A stretch of 64,000 nucleotides of DNA, taken from contig NZ_CP107819.1 of assembly GCF_036346295.1 (NCBI RefSeq), positions 62,001-126,000 on the forward strand, written 5' to 3'. A program made the translations under genes and the position numbers. The notes under the pieces are model-generated. The model saw only the letters and a program-made list of their open reading frames with translations. It was not told the DNA's origin and made no database searches. Position 1 is the stretch's first letter. The number at the start of each line of letters is the position of its first letter. This stretch comes from Streptomyces sp. NBC_00536 (GTDB lineage Bacteria > Actinomycetota > Actinomycetes > Streptomycetales > Streptomycetaceae). Shown here in pieces: positions 61,849 to 64,000 of this stretch.

Positions 61849-61940
61849 TGAGCGAGCCGTGCTGTCCGTGGCCGCCCACGGGGCGCAGGACCCGCTCGCG
61901 GCGGGACGAACGTCACGAAGGCCGCCCAACGGGTGCCAGG

Positions 61941-61960
61941 AGTTGCAGGGATCTGCAATT
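61941..61960. promoter_or_regulatory. ArsR-type operator 2, upstream of arsR
   Basis: AGTTGCA (61941-61947), six bases, TGCAATT (61954-61960): one mismatch in the left arm relative to site 1. It lies 30 bp before ATG 61991, the usual place for autoregulation of an ArsR repressor. Confidence 0.65.
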
Positions 61961-61990
61961 GTGGAGGTCACAAGGTGTGAGGAGGGGCGA

Positions 61991-62392
61991 ATGGCTGCCC
62001 CTGCACAGGAACGGTTCCGGGTGGATGCAATGGACAAGCACGGCAGAGGTACCCAGGTGAGCACACCGCTGTACCAGCTCAAGGCGGAGTTCTTCAAAAC
62101 GCTGGGGCACCCGGTCCGCATCCGTGTCCTGGAACTCCTGTCCGTACGCGAGTACGCGGTCGCCGAGATGCTTCCGGAGGTCGGGGTGGAGGCCGCGAGC
62201 CTCTCCCAGCAGCTGGCCGTCCTGCGCAAGGCCAACCTGGTGGTCACCCGCCGCGAAGGCTCCACCGTGTACTACAAGCTCACCCACCCCCAGATCGCCG
62301 AACTCCTGAGGGTCGCCCGCGGCATCCTCTCCGGCGTCCTGGAAGGCCAGGCCGAACTCCTGGCCGACCTCCGCGCCACCAGCCACAGCTAG
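61991..62392 (+). CDS. ArsR-family winged-helix repressor
   Basis: 133 residues from ATG 61991, set by AGGAGG (61980-61985); GTG 62057 also has a usable site and would give the common STPLYQLKAEFFKT start. The winged helix: LKAEFFKTLGHPVRIRVLEL, EVGVEAASLSQQLAVLRKAN and TRREGSTVYYKLTHPQIAEL. No Cys is present, so it does not sense metals through thiols as SmtB/ArsR do; it may sense a small anion or a redox signal. The matching dyad upstream of itself, the SulP operon and the DUF6126 pair indicates a three-promoter regulon. Confidence 0.83.
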   Translation: MAAPAQERFRVDAMDKHGRGTQVSTPLYQLKAEFFKTLGHPVRIRVLELLSVREYAVAEMLPEVGVEAASLSQQLAVLRKANLVVTRREGSTVYYKLTHPQIAELLRVARGILSGVLEGQAELLADLRATSHS

Positions 62393-62489
62393 GGGCCTGT
62401 GAGGGCCTCGCCCCCGCTCCCCCCATACGGCGGCCGTCTTCCGTTAGTGCGGGTTCAACGCGCTTCTGACACCGGAAGGCGGCCGCTTC

Positions 62490-62648
62490 TCACTTCTGGG
62501 CATGGCGGCCCAGGTAGAACAGCAGCCAGATGAACCCGGCGAACAGGTGCGTGCCGAAGATGTAGAAGAAGGCGCGCAGGGCGACGCCCTTCTCCTTCCA
62601 CTTCTCCCGGTCCGCCGCCGTGCCCTTCTGGGGCGGGATGTCCGTCAT
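62490..62648 (-). CDS. DUF6126 family small membrane protein
   Basis: 52 residues, one of the shortest genes here: MTDIPPQKGTAADREKWKEK, then one hydrophobic segment FGTHLFAGFIWLLFYLGR and the end HAQK. This pattern (acidic/basic N-terminus, one membrane helix, FYxGRHAQK end) fits DUF6126, a small family I recall from actinobacteria. It overlaps the upstream gene by four bases (ATGA). It is minus strand, downstream of operator 3. Confidence 0.78.
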   Translation of the reverse strand: MTDIPPQKGTAADREKWKEKGVALRAFFYIFGTHLFAGFIWLLFYLGRHAQK

Positions 62649-62899
62649 GACGCGTCTTCCTTCCCGTGTTCCTCGTGCGGGCGGGTGCAGGGGCGGACCC
62701 GGACCCGCATGCCGTGCTCCCCGGCGTACTGGATGACGGCCGCGACCTCGGCGGCCTCAACCGTACGGACCTCCGCCCCGGAACCGGTACCGAGGCGGGT
62801 GATCTCGTAAAGCCGGACGGTCCGGGGCTCACTCCCGGCCACGCCATGGCCCCGCGCCATACGGACCCGTTCCAGCGCCGCTTCCTCGAACCCGGCCAC
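62645..62899 (-). CDS. Small soluble protein, 84 aa
   Basis: Starts at GTG 62899, chosen because GGAAGGGGG lies a few bases upstream. The product reads VAGFEEAALERVRMARGHGV, then RTVRLYEITRLGTGSGAEVR and AAEVAAVIQYAGEHGMRVRV with a Cys in RPCTRPHEEHGK. It is mainly alpha/beta with no recognised family. Its stop overlaps the DUF6126 start by four bases, so both are one transcription unit. The 20-bp ArsR-type operator lies 36 bp upstream. Confidence 0.6.
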   Translation of the reverse strand: MAGFEEAALERVRMARGHGVAGSEPRTVRLYEITRLGTGSGAEVRTVEAAEVAAVIQYAGEHGMRVRVRPCTRPHEEHGKEDAS

Positions 62900-62934
62900 A
62901 GCGCGACCCCCTTCCACCGAATCAGCAACTAGCA

Positions 62935-62954
62935 AATTGCATAACTCTGCAAGT
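62935..62954. promoter_or_regulatory. ArsR-type operator 3, upstream of the minus-strand pair
   Basis: AATTGCA (62935-62941), six bases, TGCAAGT (62948-62954): one mismatch in the right arm. It lies 36 bp upstream of GTG 62899 of the minus-strand gene, between it and the metallo-hydrolase gene. It shares spacing and sequence with sites 1 and 2. Confidence 0.65.
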
Positions 62955-63056
62955 CTACAGGGTGGCGTACCAGCCGATCCGAACCCTCGGGCCTGCCCCT
63001 GAGCGGCGTACATCCGCGAGGCGGACAGCGCCAGGCCCGGGCATCCGGCTGTTCGG

Positions 63057-63902
63057 TCAGCCGACCGCGTCGCCCAGGCCGCCCAGGTCGCCCAGGTCGC
63101 CCAGGTCCAGGCGGTCGGCCAGCCCGGCGTTGGCGAAAGCGGCCACCAATTCGTCACGGCCCTCGGTGAAGTGGGCCCAGCTGTCGTAGTGGACGGGCAC
63201 CACCCGGCGGGCGCCGAGAATCGTGGCGGCTTCGGCGGCCTGGGCGCTGTCGAGGACGATGGTCGCGCCGTCGAAGAGGACGGGGAAGCGGGGAGCTCCG
63301 GCGAAGAGGATGGCGGTGTCCACCGGGCCGAAGCGTTCGGCTATCTCCCGGACCAGGTCGAGTGAGGCGTTGTCTCCGCTGACGTAGACCGTGGGCAGGC
63401 CCTGGCCGGTCAGGACGAAACCGACGACCTGGCCGGTGAACGGTTCGACGTCCTCACGGGCGCCGGGGCCGTGGATGGCGGGCACGCCCGTCACGGTGAT
63501 CGTGCCGCCGCCGGGGCGTTCGAGGTCGATCGACTCCCAGTCGGCCAGTCCCTTGGCCCTGCCTCCCAGACGCTCCCCGCCGCCGGGGGTGGTGAGGGTG
63601 AGCGGGACGTCGGCGAGCAGTGCCCGGCCGGAGTGGTCGAGGTTGTCGGGGTGCTCGTCGTGGGAGAGCAGGACCACGTCGATGCGGCCGAGGTCGGCCG
63701 GTGCGGCGGAGGAGGGTGCCGTCTTGGTCAGCCGGGCGCCCGGCACCGGGTAGTCGCCGGGAGCGTCGAAGGTCGGGTCGGTCAGGAATCGCAGGCCACC
63801 GTAGGCGAAGAGGGCGGTCGGGCCGCCGAAGACGCGGACGGGGATCTGTTCACCGGTGGTCGTGTCGCCGGTCGTGTGGCTGGTCGTGCTGGTACTGGCC
63901 AT
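63057..63902 (-). CDS. Metallo-beta-lactamase-fold hydrolase
   Basis: 281 residues. The zinc-binding loop is VVLLSHDEHPDNLDHSGRAL (HxHxDH-type: SHDEHPDNLDH). Additional ligands are likely in VSGDNASLD and ARRVVPVHYDSWAHF. It fits the UlaG/YtnP-like branch of MBL-fold enzymes, which includes lactonases and phosphodiesterases; the substrate is unknown. The C-terminal tail (LDLGDLGDLGGLGDAVG) is a short run of nine-base GCCCAGGTC-type repeats in the DNA. ATG 63902 has GAGG upstream. It is divergent from the gene at 63981, with shared inverted repeats. Confidence 0.82.
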   Translation of the reverse strand: MASTSTTSHTTGDTTTGEQIPVRVFGGPTALFAYGGLRFLTDPTFDAPGDYPVPGARLTKTAPSSAAPADLGRIDVVLLSHDEHPDNLDHSGRALLADVPLTLTTPGGGERLGGRAKGLADWESIDLERPGGGTITVTGVPAIHGPGAREDVEPFTGQVVGFVLTGQGLPTVYVSGDNASLDLVREIAERFGPVDTAILFAGAPRFPVLFDGATIVLDSAQAAEAATILGARRVVPVHYDSWAHFTEGRDELVAAFANAGLADRLDLGDLGDLGGLGDAVG

Positions 63903-63911
63903 CCAGGCACC

Positions 63912-63965
63912 TCACGGATGAGTAGCGGGTTATCCGTGATGCACGGTAGCGGTGTCTCACGGACG
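63912..63965. promoter_or_regulatory. Three-copy TCACGGAT operator array
   Basis: TCACGGAT (63912-63919) pairs with ATCCGTGA (63932-63939) as a perfect 8-bp inverted repeat over a 12-bp spacer. A further TCACGGAC lies at 63958-63965. All sit between the two divergent start codons (63902 and 63981). Alternating copies of one half-site usually bind a dimeric regulator. Confidence 0.5.
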
Positions 63966-63980
63966 GACGCAAGCCGTACC

Positions 63981-64000
63981 ATGAGAGTCATGAGCGAGAC
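63981..64000 (+). CDS. Start of a gene cut by the window edge
   Basis: ATG 63981 and a second ATG in the same frame at 63990 begin MRVMSET. Only seven codons are visible. The divergent placement opposite a metallo-hydrolase and the half-site array in between make a regulator gene likely, but nothing in the translated part confirms it. Confidence 0.3.

Overview
The window is very GC-rich, uses GTG and TTG starts freely, and has many overlapping starts and stops and several promoters placed directly on start codons. It carries a tyrosinase/caddie pair (melC1-melC2), a mycothiol-dependent isomerase-like protein, many TetR/MocR/AraC/CGNR regulators and secreted proteins with actinobacterial signal peptides. 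This fits a Streptomyces (or close relative) chromosome. There are no ribosomal or central-metabolism genes, and insertion-sequence debris is common in the first 24 kb. That looks like accessory, arm-like sequence rather than the core.

Layout. 0-4 kb: a beta-lactam-themed block with a LysR regulator and a serine hydrolase in one operon, a decayed penicillin-binding protein, and an intact PbpA-type transpeptidase whose KTG motif reads KPG. 4-7 kb: an AraC/GyrI regulator, a PhyH dioxygenase, and an unexpected YidB-flagellin C-terminal fusion. 7-14 kb: a TnsA-like remnant, a large lipoprotein, a CGNR regulator divergent from a dehydrogenase with paired operators, IS1182 and IS256 remnants, and a frameshifted acetyltransferase. 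13.7-18.2 kb: a MerR regulator, a STAND ATPase-TPR protein with its small glycine-rich partner, and a secreted I36-type inhibitor. 18.3-23.3 kb: a MocR regulator divergent from an MFS, ketopantoate-reductase and RidA series.

23.3-34 kb: IS debris, small secreted proteins, OsmC, and a three-gene operon of a xanthine-dehydrogenase-type molybdoenzyme (FAD subunit, fused 2Fe-2S/Moco subunit, membrane-anchored double ABM protein). 34-41 kb: TetR, quinone-reductase-like and hydrolase genes; a two-gene RiPP-like locus (Cys-rich precursor plus graspetide-type ATP-grasp ligase); an NAD-dependent DNA ligase; and a HopJ-family protein. 41-50.7 kb: two Ser/Thr kinases, the second with a long TPR-like tail, then secreted phosphoesterase genes. 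50.7-59 kb: a 1,407-residue secreted subtilase with BNR-type repeats and a divergent HTH regulator, an HNH protein, a TetR/DUF6463 pair, and melC1-melC2.

59-64 kb: a compact regulon. An ArsR-family repressor gene, a SulP transporter operon and a minus-strand DUF6126 gene pair each have a copy of the same 20-bp operator (AATTGCA-N6-TGCAATT type). The window ends with a metallo-hydrolase divergent from a truncated gene.

The most unusual items are the YidB-flagellin C-terminal fusion (about 6.2-6.9 kb), the Cys-rich peptide/ATP-grasp pair (about 37.0-38.3 kb) and the three-site ArsR/SulP regulon (59.1-63.0 kb). All product calls come from reading the sequence and remembered family features; no database search was run.
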